From Flavobacterium sp. 83 (GTDB lineage Bacteria > Bacteroidota > Bacteroidia > Flavobacteriales > Flavobacteriaceae): a stretch of DNA of 64,000 nt. Position 1 is the first letter of the stretch, and every line of letters starts with the position of its first letter. The notes beneath the pieces were generated by a model. The model worked only from the letters and a program-made list of their open reading frames with translations, did no database searches and was not told where the DNA came from. The stretch lies in contig NZ_JQMS01000001.1 of assembly GCF_000744835.1 (NCBI RefSeq), positions 1,922,001 to 1,986,000 on the forward strand, written 5' to 3'. Made by a program: the position numbers and the translations under genes. This document shows, one piece after another, positions 26,875-35,298 of this stretch.

Positions 26875-27795
26875 ATGAGTAATATACTTGAAGTTAATAA
26901 AGTCGTCAAGCAATACGGTGATTATGTGGCGCTTAACGAGGTTTCATTAACTGTTCCCAAAGGAAGTATCTACGGACTTTTAGGGCCAAATGGTGCAGGT
27001 AAAACATCGCTTATCCGAATAATAAATCAAATTACATTACCTGATAGTGGCGAAATTATTTTGGATGGTGAAAAACTGCAACCTAAACACGTTCAATATA
27101 TAGGGTATTTACCTGAAGAAAGAGGATTGTACAACACGATGAAAGTGGGGGAGCAATGTTTGTATCTGGCGCAAATGAAAGGTCTTTCTAAGACTGAGGC
27201 GAAGATACAACTAGAATATTGGTTTGACAGATTGGAAATTCAAGGCTGGTGGAACAAGAAAATTCAGGAACTGTCCAAAGGAATGGCACAAAAAATTCAG
27301 TTTGTCGTTTGTGTGTTGCACAAACCAAAATTGTTGATTTTTGATGAGCCCTTTTCTGGTTTCGATCCTGTAAATGCAAATGTTATAAAGGATGAAATTT
27401 TGAAGTTGCGAGAAGATGGCGCCACCATAATTTTTTCGACACACCGCATGGAAAGTGTAGAAGAATTATGCGATCATATTGCGCTGATTCATAAATCGAA
27501 TAAATTGATTGAAGGAAAACTGGATGATGTCAAGAGACAGTTTAAGACTAATAGTTTTGAAGTGGGTATTTTATCAGATAATGTTGAAGGTTTAATGTAT
27601 GCTGTTACACAAAAATTTACTGTAGGACCGGCGAATTTTAAATCACTCAACAATGAATTGAAACTGGAAATTCAATTGGGAAATTCCACTCCAAATGAAT
27701 TATTGAATATCCTTACGCAACGCGGGCAAGTGACGCACTTTGTAGAAAAAATACCAAGTGTAAATGATATTTTTATACAAACAGTAACAAAATAG
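26875..27795 (+). CDS. ABC transporter ATP-binding protein, NatA type
   Basis: 306 residues. Walker A GPNGAGKTS (about 38-46), the Q-loop at IGYLPEERGL, signature LSKGMAQKI (about 138), Walker B LLIFDEPFSG and the H-loop switch STHRMES are all intact. The C-terminal 80 residues form the accessory domain common in NatA/CcmA exporters. It pairs with the permease that follows; together they form an efflux system resembling the NatAB sodium exporter. The substrate is not determined by sequence. Confidence 0.94.
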   Translation: MSNILEVNKVVKQYGDYVALNEVSLTVPKGSIYGLLGPNGAGKTSLIRIINQITLPDSGEIILDGEKLQPKHVQYIGYLPEERGLYNTMKVGEQCLYLAQMKGLSKTEAKIQLEYWFDRLEIQGWWNKKIQELSKGMAQKIQFVVCVLHKPKLLIFDEPFSGFDPVNANVIKDEILKLREDGATIIFSTHRMESVEELCDHIALIHKSNKLIEGKLDDVKRQFKTNSFEVGILSDNVEGLMYAVTQKFTVGPANFKSLNNELKLEIQLGNSTPNELLNILTQRGQVTHFVEKIPSVNDIFIQTVTK

Positions 27796-27867
27796 ACTTT
27801 CAGATTAATTGACATTTCGATTTTTCGAAAAATCTAACAATCTGACAATCCAATAATCTATATATAA

Positions 27868-29184
27868 ATGAGCATAATTTCATTAATCATAAAAAGAGAA
27901 TTTATTGCCAAAGTGCGTAATAAATCTTTTATTGTCATGACTTTTCTAAGTCCGTTATTGTTTGTGGGAATAGCTGCGTTTGTGGGGTATTTAAGTTCCA
28001 TGAAAGCGGATACCAAACGAATCGCCATTCACGATGAATCTGGTTTATTTGCAAAGGAATTTACAGCTCAAAATGTTAAGAAAGGAGAATACAAATACCT
28101 CGATTTGTCTCAAATAGATTTGAAATTCCTCAAAGACAGCATCACAAACGAAAACTACGAAGGATTACTATATATTCCTAAAGAGAACAATTCTAAAGAT
28201 TTCGAAAATAAAATTCAATTTATTTCAAACAGCAGCCCAAGTATTTCATTCATTGAAAATGTTCAGGATGTGATAGCAAATAAGCTAACAAAAAATAATT
28301 TAGAAAAAGCCCATTTGGATACATTGGCTATCAAAAATGCCCAATCCAAAGTGAATATTAACTTGACAAAAGCTTCTGGAGAAGAAAGTGTTAAAGGATT
28401 GAACGAAATAAAAATAGGTATTGGAGGCGCTTTTGGCTATCTTATTATGATGTTCATTATCATCTACGGCAACATGGTGATGCGAAGCGTTATCGAAGAA
28501 AAAACGAATAGAATTGTAGAAATCATCATTTCCTCCGTGAAACCATTTCAATTGATGATGGGAAAAATTGTAGGAACGGCATTAGCCGGGTTATTGCAAT
28601 TTATTATTTGGGCCGTTATCGGACTGTCTTTAATGTTTGCCGCGTCAATATTTTTTGGTGTAAACGTTGGGCCAACAGCTAGAATTTCACCCGAATTAAT
28701 GCATACTGCCCAACAAGAATTTGCAGGAACTGCTCAAATGTATATCAAAGAATTATGGAATTTACCCATTGCAAGTATCTTGATTGGATTTGTGATTTAT
28801 TTCATTGGAGGTTATTTTCTGTATAGTTCATTTTATGCTGCAATTGGGGCCGCAGTCGACAATCAAACCGACTCACAACAGTTTCTTTTGCCTATCATTA
28901 TGCCATTAATGTTGAGCGTTTACATCGGTTTTTTTACTGTTATAAACGATCCTCACGGAACAATTGCAATCATTTTTTCAATGGTTCCGCTTACTTCTCC
29001 CATCGTTATGCTCATGCGAATCCCATTTGGCGTACCTTGGTGGCAAATTGCAATATCAATAACATTATTATTCGGTACGTTCTTTTCAGTGGTTTGGTTT
29101 GCAGCCAAAATATACCGGGTAGGAATACTCATGTACGGCAAAAAACCAACATGGAACGAATTATACCGATGGTTGAAATATTAA
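27868..29184 (+). CDS. ABC transporter permease, NatB type
   Basis: 438 residues of the ABC-2 family: one N-terminal helix (FIVMTFLSPLLFVGIAAFVG), a soluble external domain up to about residue 185, then about five more helices with EEKTNRIVEIIISSVKP in the first cytoplasmic loop, a motif characteristic of NatB permeases. It is 72 bases downstream of its ATPase gene; the gap contains a short tandem AATCTnAC repeat. Followed by repeat copy A and a sigma-54 activator gene. Confidence 0.93.
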   Translation: MSIISLIIKREFIAKVRNKSFIVMTFLSPLLFVGIAAFVGYLSSMKADTKRIAIHDESGLFAKEFTAQNVKKGEYKYLDLSQIDLKFLKDSITNENYEGLLYIPKENNSKDFENKIQFISNSSPSISFIENVQDVIANKLTKNNLEKAHLDTLAIKNAQSKVNINLTKASGEESVKGLNEIKIGIGGAFGYLIMMFIIIYGNMVMRSVIEEKTNRIVEIIISSVKPFQLMMGKIVGTALAGLLQFIIWAVIGLSLMFAASIFFGVNVGPTARISPELMHTAQQEFAGTAQMYIKELWNLPIASILIGFVIYFIGGYFLYSSFYAAIGAAVDNQTDSQQFLLPIIMPLMLSVYIGFFTVINDPHGTIAIIFSMVPLTSPIVMLMRIPFGVPWWQIAISITLLFGTFFSVVWFAAKIYRVGILMYGKKPTWNELYRWLKY

Positions 29185-29228
29185 GAACTTGGTTTGTTTC
29201 CGCTTCCGTTAAAATTTAATTAATTTAT

Positions 29229-29308
29229 GGAGCTATTTCCCGCTTTCCGTTGCAATCTTTTTATTTTTAAAGAAAAAATAAAAAGGATTTCCACTTCAAT
29301 CGGGGCTA
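29229..29308 (+). repeat. Structured intergenic repeat, family 1 (copy A)
   Basis: 80 bases: starts GGAGCTATTTCCCGC, then TTTCCGTTGCAATC, a hairpin CTTTTTATTTTT / AAAAATAAAAAG, then GGATTTCCACTTCAATC and the end GGGGCTA. Its 3' end is 13 bases before the start codon of the response regulator gene, so it would lie in that gene's leader. Confidence 0.92.
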
Positions 29309-29321
29309 AAAAAATAAAAAT

Positions 29322-30485
29322 ATGTCAAAAATACTAATCATAGAAGACGAAGCCGCTATTCGAAGAGTACTCACAAAAATACTCTCTGAAGAAAATGACA
29401 CCTATCAGGTTGAGGAAGCCGAAGACGGTGCTGTAGGTTTTGAAAAAATAAAAAACAACGATTACGATTTGGTTTTGTGCGATATCAAAATGCCAAAAAT
29501 GGACGGTGTTGAGGTTCTGGAAGCAGTAAAAAAAATCAAACCCGAAATTCCTATGGTTATGATTTCTGGCCATGGAGATATGGAAACGGCTATCAATACG
29601 ATGCGTTTGGGGGCATTTGATTATATTTCAAAACCGCCGGATTTAAACCGATTATTGAATACGGTTCGTAATGCTTTAGACAAAAAACAACTCGTAGTTG
29701 AAAATAAAATTCTAAAGAAAAAAGTTAGTAAAAACTACGAAATGATTGGCGAAAGCGAAGCCATCAATCACATCAAAGTGATGATTGAGAAGGTTGCGCA
29801 AACTGAAGCACGAGTTTTAATTACGGGACCAAATGGAACCGGAAAAGAATTAGTTGCACATCAATTGCACGAAAAAAGTGAACGGGCTAATTTCCCTTTA
29901 ATCGAAGTGAACTGTGCTGCCATTCCAAGCGAATTAATTGAAAGTGAATTATTCGGTCACGTAAAAGGAGCGTTTACATCGGCAGTGAAAGACCGCGCAG
30001 GGAAATTTGAAGCCGCAGATAAAGGAACTATCTTCTTAGATGAAATTGGTGACATGAGTCTTTCGGCGCAAGCCAAAGTATTGCGTGCTTTACAAGAAAG
30101 CATGATTACTAGAGTGGGAGCAGATAAAGATATTAAAGTCGATGTTCGCGTAGTTGCGGCTACCAATAAAGATTTGAAAAAAGAAATTGCCGAAGGGCGT
30201 TTCCGTGAGGATTTATACCATCGTTTGGCAGTTATCCTGATAAAAGTACCATCATTGAATGACAGACGCGATGATATCCCAATGTTGATTTCGCATTTTG
30301 CGGATAAAATTGCTTCAGAGCAAGGAAATACCGTAAAAAAATTCTCTGCAGCAGCGATTCGTTTATTGCAAGAATACGATTGGACAGGGAATATCCGTGA
30401 ATTGAGAAATGTAGTGGAGCGCTTGATTATCCTTGGCGGAAGCGAAATTTCCGAAAGTGATGTGAAGTTATTCGCAAGTAAATAA
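29322..30485 (+). CDS. Sigma-54 activator-type response regulator without DNA-binding domain
   Basis: 387 residues. The receiver domain (1-120) has the acidic pair in IIEDEAAIRR and the phospho-acceptor Asp54 in LCDIKMPKMDG. The AAA+ domain (about 140-380) has Walker A GPNGTGKE, Walker B GTIFLDEIGD and an arginine-finger region. The sigma-54 contact loop reads GAFTSA, not GAFTGA. The protein ends right after the AAA+ lid (SESDVKLFASK), so the Fis-type helix-turn-helix that would bind enhancer DNA is absent. It could act from solution on sigma-54 holoenzyme. No histidine kinase gene is adjacent. Confidence 0.92.
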   Translation: MSKILIIEDEAAIRRVLTKILSEENDTYQVEEAEDGAVGFEKIKNNDYDLVLCDIKMPKMDGVEVLEAVKKIKPEIPMVMISGHGDMETAINTMRLGAFDYISKPPDLNRLLNTVRNALDKKQLVVENKILKKKVSKNYEMIGESEAINHIKVMIEKVAQTEARVLITGPNGTGKELVAHQLHEKSERANFPLIEVNCAAIPSELIESELFGHVKGAFTSAVKDRAGKFEAADKGTIFLDEIGDMSLSAQAKVLRALQESMITRVGADKDIKVDVRVVAATNKDLKKEIAEGRFREDLYHRLAVILIKVPSLNDRRDDIPMLISHFADKIASEQGNTVKKFSAAAIRLLQEYDWTGNIRELRNVVERLIILGGSEISESDVKLFASK

Positions 30486-30544
30486 AATTAATGATTTAAA
30501 GATTTAGCAACTGTTTTAATCTTTCAATCTTTCAATCATAAGAA

Positions 30545-31258
30545 ATGAAACTAAAAAAAATAAACGAAAAGTTACAGGAAGCCTTAATTGAAAACGGTTT
30601 GACAGAGGCCAATGCAATGCAACAAGAAACATTTTCGACACTGAAAAGTGGAGCGGATTGTATTGTTATTGCTCCAAAAGGAAGCGGGAAATCAACAACA
30701 ATTGTGCTAAATGTAATTCAGAGATTGTCTGGTGCAACCGAAGAATCTCCGAGAGCTTTGATTATTGTGGAGGACAAAGCTAAAGTATTAGAAATGGTAG
30801 CGCTTTTTGAAAAATATGGTAAGCATTCAAGTTTAGAAGTGTATGGTGTGCATGACAAAGGCGATATGGAATATGATAAAAATTATATTTCTTCAGGAAT
30901 TGATGTGTTGATTGGGACTCCAAATAAATTAAGTGATATGTTCACTACTGCTGGTTATAATGTAAACCGATTGAAAATGTTTATTTTAGATGATGCAGAT
31001 CCAATTTTAAAATTGCGTCATGAAACTAAAATCATGCGTATTTCGAATAGTATTGTCAAAACGCAACGTATTATCTTTACAGAACAATTCACGGAGCGAA
31101 TAGAAATTCTTGCCGAAAAAATGTTGGTAGAGCCTTTTGAATTCGATTTTGACGGGGATGAAGATGAAGATTTTGAAGAAGAAGAAGAAGATTTAGAGCC
31201 TGAAGCAGGTGACGACTTTGATGAGCAAGAAGGTGATGAGGAAAATGGTAATAATTAA
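30545..31258 (+). CDS. One-lobe DEAD-box-like protein with acidic tail
   Basis: 237 residues matching only the first RecA lobe of a DEAD-box helicase: a Q-motif region (MQQETF), motif I APKGSGKST (43-51), GTPNKL (motif Ib, about 124-129), and motif II as DDAD (149-152) instead of DEAD. Motif III is lost (FTE for SAT), and there is no second lobe with motifs IV-VI. The last 35 residues are almost all Asp and Glu. It may still bind ATP or RNA but should not unwind by itself. It lies between the response regulator and a DUF2007 gene. Confidence 0.85.
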   Translation: MKLKKINEKLQEALIENGLTEANAMQQETFSTLKSGADCIVIAPKGSGKSTTIVLNVIQRLSGATEESPRALIIVEDKAKVLEMVALFEKYGKHSSLEVYGVHDKGDMEYDKNYISSGIDVLIGTPNKLSDMFTTAGYNVNRLKMFILDDADPILKLRHETKIMRISNSIVKTQRIIFTEQFTERIEILAEKMLVEPFEFDFDGDEDEDFEEEEEDLEPEAGDDFDEQEGDEENGNN

Positions 31259-31270
31259 ATAAAGAATAAG

Positions 31271-31489
31271 ATGGGATTAATGAAAGTGTTTTCGGGAAGT
31301 GAAATTTTAGCTTTGGCGCTACAACAGAGAATTGAAGCAATAGGAGTCGATACCGTTTTGAAAAATAACATACAATCAGCTCGATTAGGAGGATTTGGAA
31401 ATTCAGATTTAGCTGTTGAATTATTTGTTCAGGAAACGGAGTTTGCGAAAGTGAATCCAGTTATTGAAGAATTTAGAATGAGTATTTAA
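31271..31489 (+). CDS. DUF2007 family small protein
   Basis: 72 residues, KVFSGSEILALALQQRIEAIG followed by SARLGGFGNSDLAVELFV: the single ferredoxin-like DUF2007 domain, sometimes described as a putative signal-transducing or PII-like domain. The function is not known. It starts 12 bases after the DEAD-box-like gene and is very probably cotranscribed with it. Its 3' end overlaps the promoter of the next gene. Confidence 0.88.
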   Translation: MGLMKVFSGSEILALALQQRIEAIGVDTVLKNNIQSARLGGFGNSDLAVELFVQETEFAKVNPVIEEFRMSI

Positions 31490-31502
31490 ATTTGTACATT
31501 TG
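31464..31502 (+). promoter_or_regulatory. Promoter of the antitoxin gene (TTG-N20-TAAATTTG)
   Basis: TTG at 31464-31466 and TAAATTTG at 31487-31494 form a canonical pair with a 20-base spacing. A second -7 element, TACATTTG, follows immediately at 31495-31502. The first part lies in the end of the DUF2007 gene, so this module has its own transcript. Confidence 0.75.
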
Positions 31503-31523
31503 TTATTCAAATAACTCTCTAAG

Positions 31524-31769
31524 ATGGACATAGCTGCAAAGAAAATAGAATTGATGGATTGGTTGCTTCATATTACTGATGAAAGTAAACTAAAAAAAAT
31601 AATAGCGCTTAAATCTGTTTTAGATAAAGAAGTTGTTGCTCATACTATTAGTGGTTATCCAGTTGACAAAGAAGAATACATCAATATGGTTAAAGAAGCT
31701 GATGGACGAATTTCATCAGGAAAATATACAACTATTGAAGATCTAGAAAAAGAAATCGAGAAGTGGTAA
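31524..31769 (+). CDS. Putative antitoxin of a ParE/RelE-type module
   Basis: 81 residues: KIELMDWLLHITDESKLKKIIALKSVL, then GYPVDKEEYINMVKEADGRISSGKYTTIEDLEKEIEKW. The C-terminal segment RISSGKYTTIEDLEKEIE is typical of small antitoxins that precede a ParE toxin in Bacteroidota. It is intact and has a strong promoter. Its partner gene follows after 1 base and is broken by a stop codon, so the antitoxin is orphaned in effect. Confidence 0.8.
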   Translation: MDIAAKKIELMDWLLHITDESKLKKIIALKSVLDKEVVAHTISGYPVDKEEYINMVKEADGRISSGKYTTIEDLEKEIEKW

Positions 31770-31770
31770 T

Positions 31771-32079
31771 ATGCAAAAGCCAATTACCATACTTTGGGAT
31801 AATCAAGCCAAGGCCGATTTGAAATTAATATTTGAATTTATCAAGTTAAAATCTCCTCAAGGAGCAAAAAACGTTATTAGAGATATTGTGGTTCAAAGTA
31901 AAAATATTCATTTTGCGAAGTAATATCAAGAAGATGAATTTTTAGGAGAACCTTTTAGAAGAATTTTTGTTCGAGATTATAAAATCATTTATAAAAATCA
32001 TTCTGAAAGAGAAATTCGTATTCTTCAAATTTTTGATACAAGACAAAATCAAAGTAAATTAAAAAAAAATAATTTGTGA
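31771..32079 (+). pseudogene. ParE/RelE-type toxin interrupted by a nonsense codon
   Basis: Reading from ATG at 31771, the sequence codes for MQKPITILWDNQAKADLKLI and 30 more residues, then a TAA at 31921-31923, and continues in the same frame with YQEDEFLGEPFRRIFVRDY and YKIIYKNH to a TGA at 32077-32079. The downstream part is the characteristic ParE region, in which homologues read FP(E)QYQxDE, so a CAA (Gln) codon probably mutated to TAA by a single C to T change. Restored, the protein would have about 102 residues, the family norm. Confidence 0.88.
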
Positions 32080-32118
32080 ATTTTCGGTATTTGAAATACT
32101 GCTTTTTAAAAAATAAGA

Positions 32119-32916
32119 ATGAAATATAAAATGTTAGTTTTGGACATGGACGACACTTTGTTGACCGATGACCATACCATATCAAGCGAGAATGCAACAA
32201 TGTTATCTAAAGCAAGGGAATTAGGGGTTTACATTGTTTTAGCTTCCGGTAGACCAACACCTGCGATGATTGCTTACGCCAAAGAATTGCAATTGGATAA
32301 TTCCTATATGATATCGTATAACGGAGCTGTAATTACTGATTTAAAAGAAGATAAAATCATTTTTGAGCAAACTTTGACTCAAGAACAAATTCATGAATTG
32401 TATGATTACAGTTTAAAAAGTAAAACACATATTATTACTTATCTTGATGGGAAAATTGTAAGTGAGACGGATTCTGAGTACATTGACATTGAAAAAAATA
32501 TCACCGGATTAGAGCATAATAAAGTGGTAAGTTTTAAAGATGAGGTTCAGTCTTCGGCCATAAAATGTATTTTATTGGAAGAACCAAGTTATCTTAAAAC
32601 AGTAGAAAAAGACTTGAAAGCGGCTATGCCTCATCTTAGTGTATGTATGTCAAAACCATTCTTTCTTGAAGTAGCCCAAAACGGAATTGATAAAGGCGCC
32701 AGTATCAAATTTTTAGCAGAAAAATTAAATATTCTTCAAAGCGAGATCATAGCCGTTGGAAACGCAGGAAATGATTTGACGATGATTCAATATGCCGGAT
32801 TAGGGGTTTGGGTAGATAATGTAGATCCTGAATTGAGAGATAAAGGAGATGTTATTGTTGCTTCAAATAATGATCATGGCGTAGCCGAAGTGGTGCGAAG
32901 GTTTATTTTGAACTAA
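32119..32916 (+). CDS. Cof-type HAD phosphatase
   Basis: 265 residues. HAD motif I LDMDDTLL is at 7-14 with both Asp residues, motif II contains VLASGRPTPAM, motif III the Lys in GIDKGASIKFLAE, and motif IV GNAGNDLTMI near residue 215. The C2 cap typical of Cof proteins lies between. These enzymes dephosphorylate flavin or sugar phosphates; the substrate here is not known. It lies beside the broken toxin and is followed by a palindromic repeat between convergent genes. Confidence 0.93.
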   Translation: MKYKMLVLDMDDTLLTDDHTISSENATMLSKARELGVYIVLASGRPTPAMIAYAKELQLDNSYMISYNGAVITDLKEDKIIFEQTLTQEQIHELYDYSLKSKTHIITYLDGKIVSETDSEYIDIEKNITGLEHNKVVSFKDEVQSSAIKCILLEEPSYLKTVEKDLKAAMPHLSVCMSKPFFLEVAQNGIDKGASIKFLAEKLNILQSEIIAVGNAGNDLTMIQYAGLGVWVDNVDPELRDKGDVIVASNNDHGVAEVVRRFILN

Positions 32917-32937
32917 GATTTTTCAAATTATATTAAA

Positions 32938-32997
32938 ACCATTAAGAAATTAAGGTGATTTAAGACCAGTTCTTAATAAGCATAATTTCTTAATGGT
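32938..32997. repeat. Palindromic repeat, family 2 (copy 2)
   Basis: 60 bases with perfect outer arms ACCATTAAGAAATTA / TAATTTCTTAATGGT and an inner pair TTAAG / CTTAA. It is between convergent genes: the HAD gene ends at 32916 and the next minus-strand gene at 33102. Confidence 0.88.
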
Positions 32998-33101
32998 TTT
33001 TGTTTTTAGAAAGCGGTCGAGTTGCAAACGCTTTACTTGTTTATAAAAATAAGTTGTCACTCGACACAATTGAGCTTTTGAATAAAAAGATCTATCTTGA
33101 A

Positions 33102-33683
33102 CTAAGATTTTTTCTTTGGAGGTTTACAACTTTTACAAAAATCAGGATATTCTTGTATTCTTTTCAGTACATCAGTTCGTATTTCTAAAAGCTTTTTCTC
33201 ATTTTGTCCAAGGTCTGTTATTTTTGAAGCGGTTGCATGTTCATCGGTGTATTGTTTTTCAATGGTATTATAGATAAGTTGTAAAAAACTGACATCAGAA
33301 AAAGTCCCTTTTTTGTCGTAAATTTCTTTTCGCAATTTTCGGGCATAGAGTTCGGCCAAATCAAATTCATACTGCGCAAAATTTACTAAATAATTTGCTG
33401 TGTTATTATCAGTTGCAATAATGGATGCTGCATCACGCTTGAATGTACAACTTACTTTAGAATTAAAATTCTTGGTAAACATAAACTCAATATTGCTCAT
33501 TTGGAACGCAAAATCAAGACTTGAAGCATTATGAATACTATTAATTTTTACATCCCCAATTTGAGTGGCGCCAGATTGAAAATCAGAAAGTTGTAGTTGA
33601 TATTTTCCGTCCCATTCAATATTGTTTTGAGCATCTATTTGAAACGCAAATAAAAGAAATACAATTGTAATTATTTTTTTCAT
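33102..33683 (-). CDS. Exported protein of unknown function
   Basis: 193 residues with a signal peptide (IITIVFLLFAFQIDAQ, cut before NNIEW). The mature part is rich in polar residues: WDGKYQLQLSDFQS, NFNSKVSCTFKRDAASI, FAQYEFDLAELYARKLRKEI and a C-terminal CKSCKPPKKKS. The motif FAQ.EFDLAELYARKLR suggests a conserved helix seen in several Bacteroidota secreted proteins, but no domain name can be given. The two C-terminal Cys could form a disulfide or bind metal. Confidence 0.75.
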   Translation of the reverse strand: MKKIITIVFLLFAFQIDAQNNIEWDGKYQLQLSDFQSGATQIGDVKINSIHNASSLDFAFQMSNIEFMFTKNFNSKVSCTFKRDAASIIATDNNTANYLVNFAQYEFDLAELYARKLRKEIYDKKGTFSDVSFLQLIYNTIEKQYTDEHATASKITDLGQNEKKLLEIRTDVLKRIQEYPDFCKSCKPPKKKS

Positions 33684-33762
33684 TCTTTAGGGTCTAAATT
33701 ATTTTCCTACAAGATGCTAATATATAGAAAATTATTGATTTCATTTTCCAGAATATTGTGCG

Positions 33763-33770
33763 TAAATTTG
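33763..33770 (+). promoter_or_regulatory. -7 promoter element of mtaB (TAAATTTG)
   Basis: Perfect TAnnTTTG, 46 bases before the mtaB start. The nearest TTG (33735-33737) is 25 bases upstream, a little too far. Confidence 0.5.
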
Positions 33771-33816
33771 CAGACTTAAATTTTTTGACAACGATTTCAT
33801 TAGTTTAAGATAAATT

Positions 33817-35145
33817 ATGGAAAATAGAAAAAAAGTTGCCTTTTATACGCTTGGTTGCAAACTGAATTTTTCGGAAACATCAACTATTGCTCGTTCTATT
33901 CAGGACGAAGGTTTTGATAGAGTTGATTTTGAAGAAGTCGCTGATATGTATGTAATAAATACCTGTTCAGTAACTGAAAATGCAGATAAACAATTCAAGC
34001 AGATTGTAAAAAAAGCAATGAAGCTAAACGATAAGGCTTTTATTGCCGCGGTAGGTTGTTATGCACAATTGAAGCCGGAAGAATTAGCAGCAGTTGATGG
34101 TGTGGATTTAGTTCTTGGTGCAACGGAGAAATTTAAAATCACCGATTATATAAATGATTTGTCCAAAAATGATATGGGCGAGGTGCATTCTTGCGAAATT
34201 GCCGAAGCTGATTTTTATGTGGGAAGCTACTCTATTGGTGACCGAACCCGTGCTTTCTTAAAAGTGCAGGATGGCTGTGATTATAAATGTACCTACTGTA
34301 CAATTCCGTTAGCAAGGGGAATTTCTCGAAGTGATGAATTGGAAAATGTACTGAAAAATGCTTCTGAAATTTCGAAACAAAATATCAAGGAAATTGTTCT
34401 TACCGGAGTCAATATTGGTGATTACGGAAAAGGAGAATTCGGAAACAAAAAACATGAACATACTTTCTTAGAATTGGTTCAGGCTTTAGATAAAGTGGAA
34501 GGAATTGAAAGATTGCGAATTTCGTCTATTGAGCCCAATTTATTGAAAAATGAAACTATAGAATTCGTATCGAAAAGTAGAACATTTGTACCGCATTTTC
34601 ATATTCCATTACAATCTGGAAGTAATGATATTTTGAAGTTGATGAAACGTCGTTACCAACGCGAAGTATATACCGAAAGAGTAAATAAAATTAGGGAAGT
34701 CATGCCACACGCTTGTATTGGTGTTGATGTGATTGTTGGTTTTCCCGGTGAAACCGATGAACATTTCTTGGAGACTTATAATTTCCTGAATGAAATGGAT
34801 ATTTCCTATTTGCATGTATTCACTTATTCAGAACGAGATAATACTGAAGCTGCTGATATGAGTGGAGTTGTTCCTGCTAATGTTCGTGCTAAACGAAGTA
34901 AAATGATGCGTGGATTATCCGTTAAAAAGCGCCGTGCTTTTTACGAAAGTCAGTTGGGTACAAATAGAACCGTTTTGTTTGAAAGTGAAAATAAAGAAGG
35001 ATACATTCACGGCTTTACCGAAAACTATGTGAAAGTAAAAACACCTTGGAATCCGGAATTAGTAAATACTTTGCGTGAAATCAATTTGACTAAAATCGAT
35101 GAAGACGGAAGCGTACGAATGGATTTTGTAGATGTTTTAGTTTAA
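33817..35145 (+). CDS. mtaB: tRNA t6A37 methylthiotransferase MtaB
   Basis: Radical-SAM enzyme that converts t6A37 to ms2t6A in tRNA decoding ANN codons. 442 residues. The N-terminal [4Fe-4S] domain supplies Cys in TLGCKLNFSE, INTCSVT and VGCYAQ, the radical-SAM motif CDYKCTYC is around residue 152, and a C-terminal TRAM domain follows. The CKxN signature distinguishes MtaB from MiaB. The length is normal. Confidence 0.95.
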   Translation: MENRKKVAFYTLGCKLNFSETSTIARSIQDEGFDRVDFEEVADMYVINTCSVTENADKQFKQIVKKAMKLNDKAFIAAVGCYAQLKPEELAAVDGVDLVLGATEKFKITDYINDLSKNDMGEVHSCEIAEADFYVGSYSIGDRTRAFLKVQDGCDYKCTYCTIPLARGISRSDELENVLKNASEISKQNIKEIVLTGVNIGDYGKGEFGNKKHEHTFLELVQALDKVEGIERLRISSIEPNLLKNETIEFVSKSRTFVPHFHIPLQSGSNDILKLMKRRYQREVYTERVNKIREVMPHACIGVDVIVGFPGETDEHFLETYNFLNEMDISYLHVFTYSERDNTEAADMSGVVPANVRAKRSKMMRGLSVKKRRAFYESQLGTNRTVLFESENKEGYIHGFTENYVKVKTPWNPELVNTLREINLTKIDEDGSVRMDFVDVLV

Positions 35146-35185
35146 TTTTTTAAACATATAAGTCATATAAGCAAAAGATTAAAAA

Positions 35186-35244
35186 ACCATTAAGGGATTA
35201 AGTTCATTAAGTTTTACGCTTAATTTTCTTAATCCCTTAATGGT
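35186..35244. repeat. Palindromic repeat, family 2 (copy 3)
   Basis: 59 bases with perfect 17-base outer arms ACCATTAAGGGATTAAG / CTTAATCCCTTAATGGT and the inner pair ATTAAG / CTTAAT. Compared with copy 1, AAA has become GGG in the left arm with matching CCC in the right arm, so base pairing is retained. It separates mtaB from the convergent SDR gene. Confidence 0.9.
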
Positions 35245-35298
35245 TTTTATAGTACCTATCGTCCATTCGACTTTAAGACTTTTGACTTTCGACTACTT

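Noticed and set aside
33000..33188. Open frame after palindromic repeat copy 2
   Set aside because: It runs into the end of the minus-strand gene at 33102, has no start signal and no recognised motif; treated as chance.
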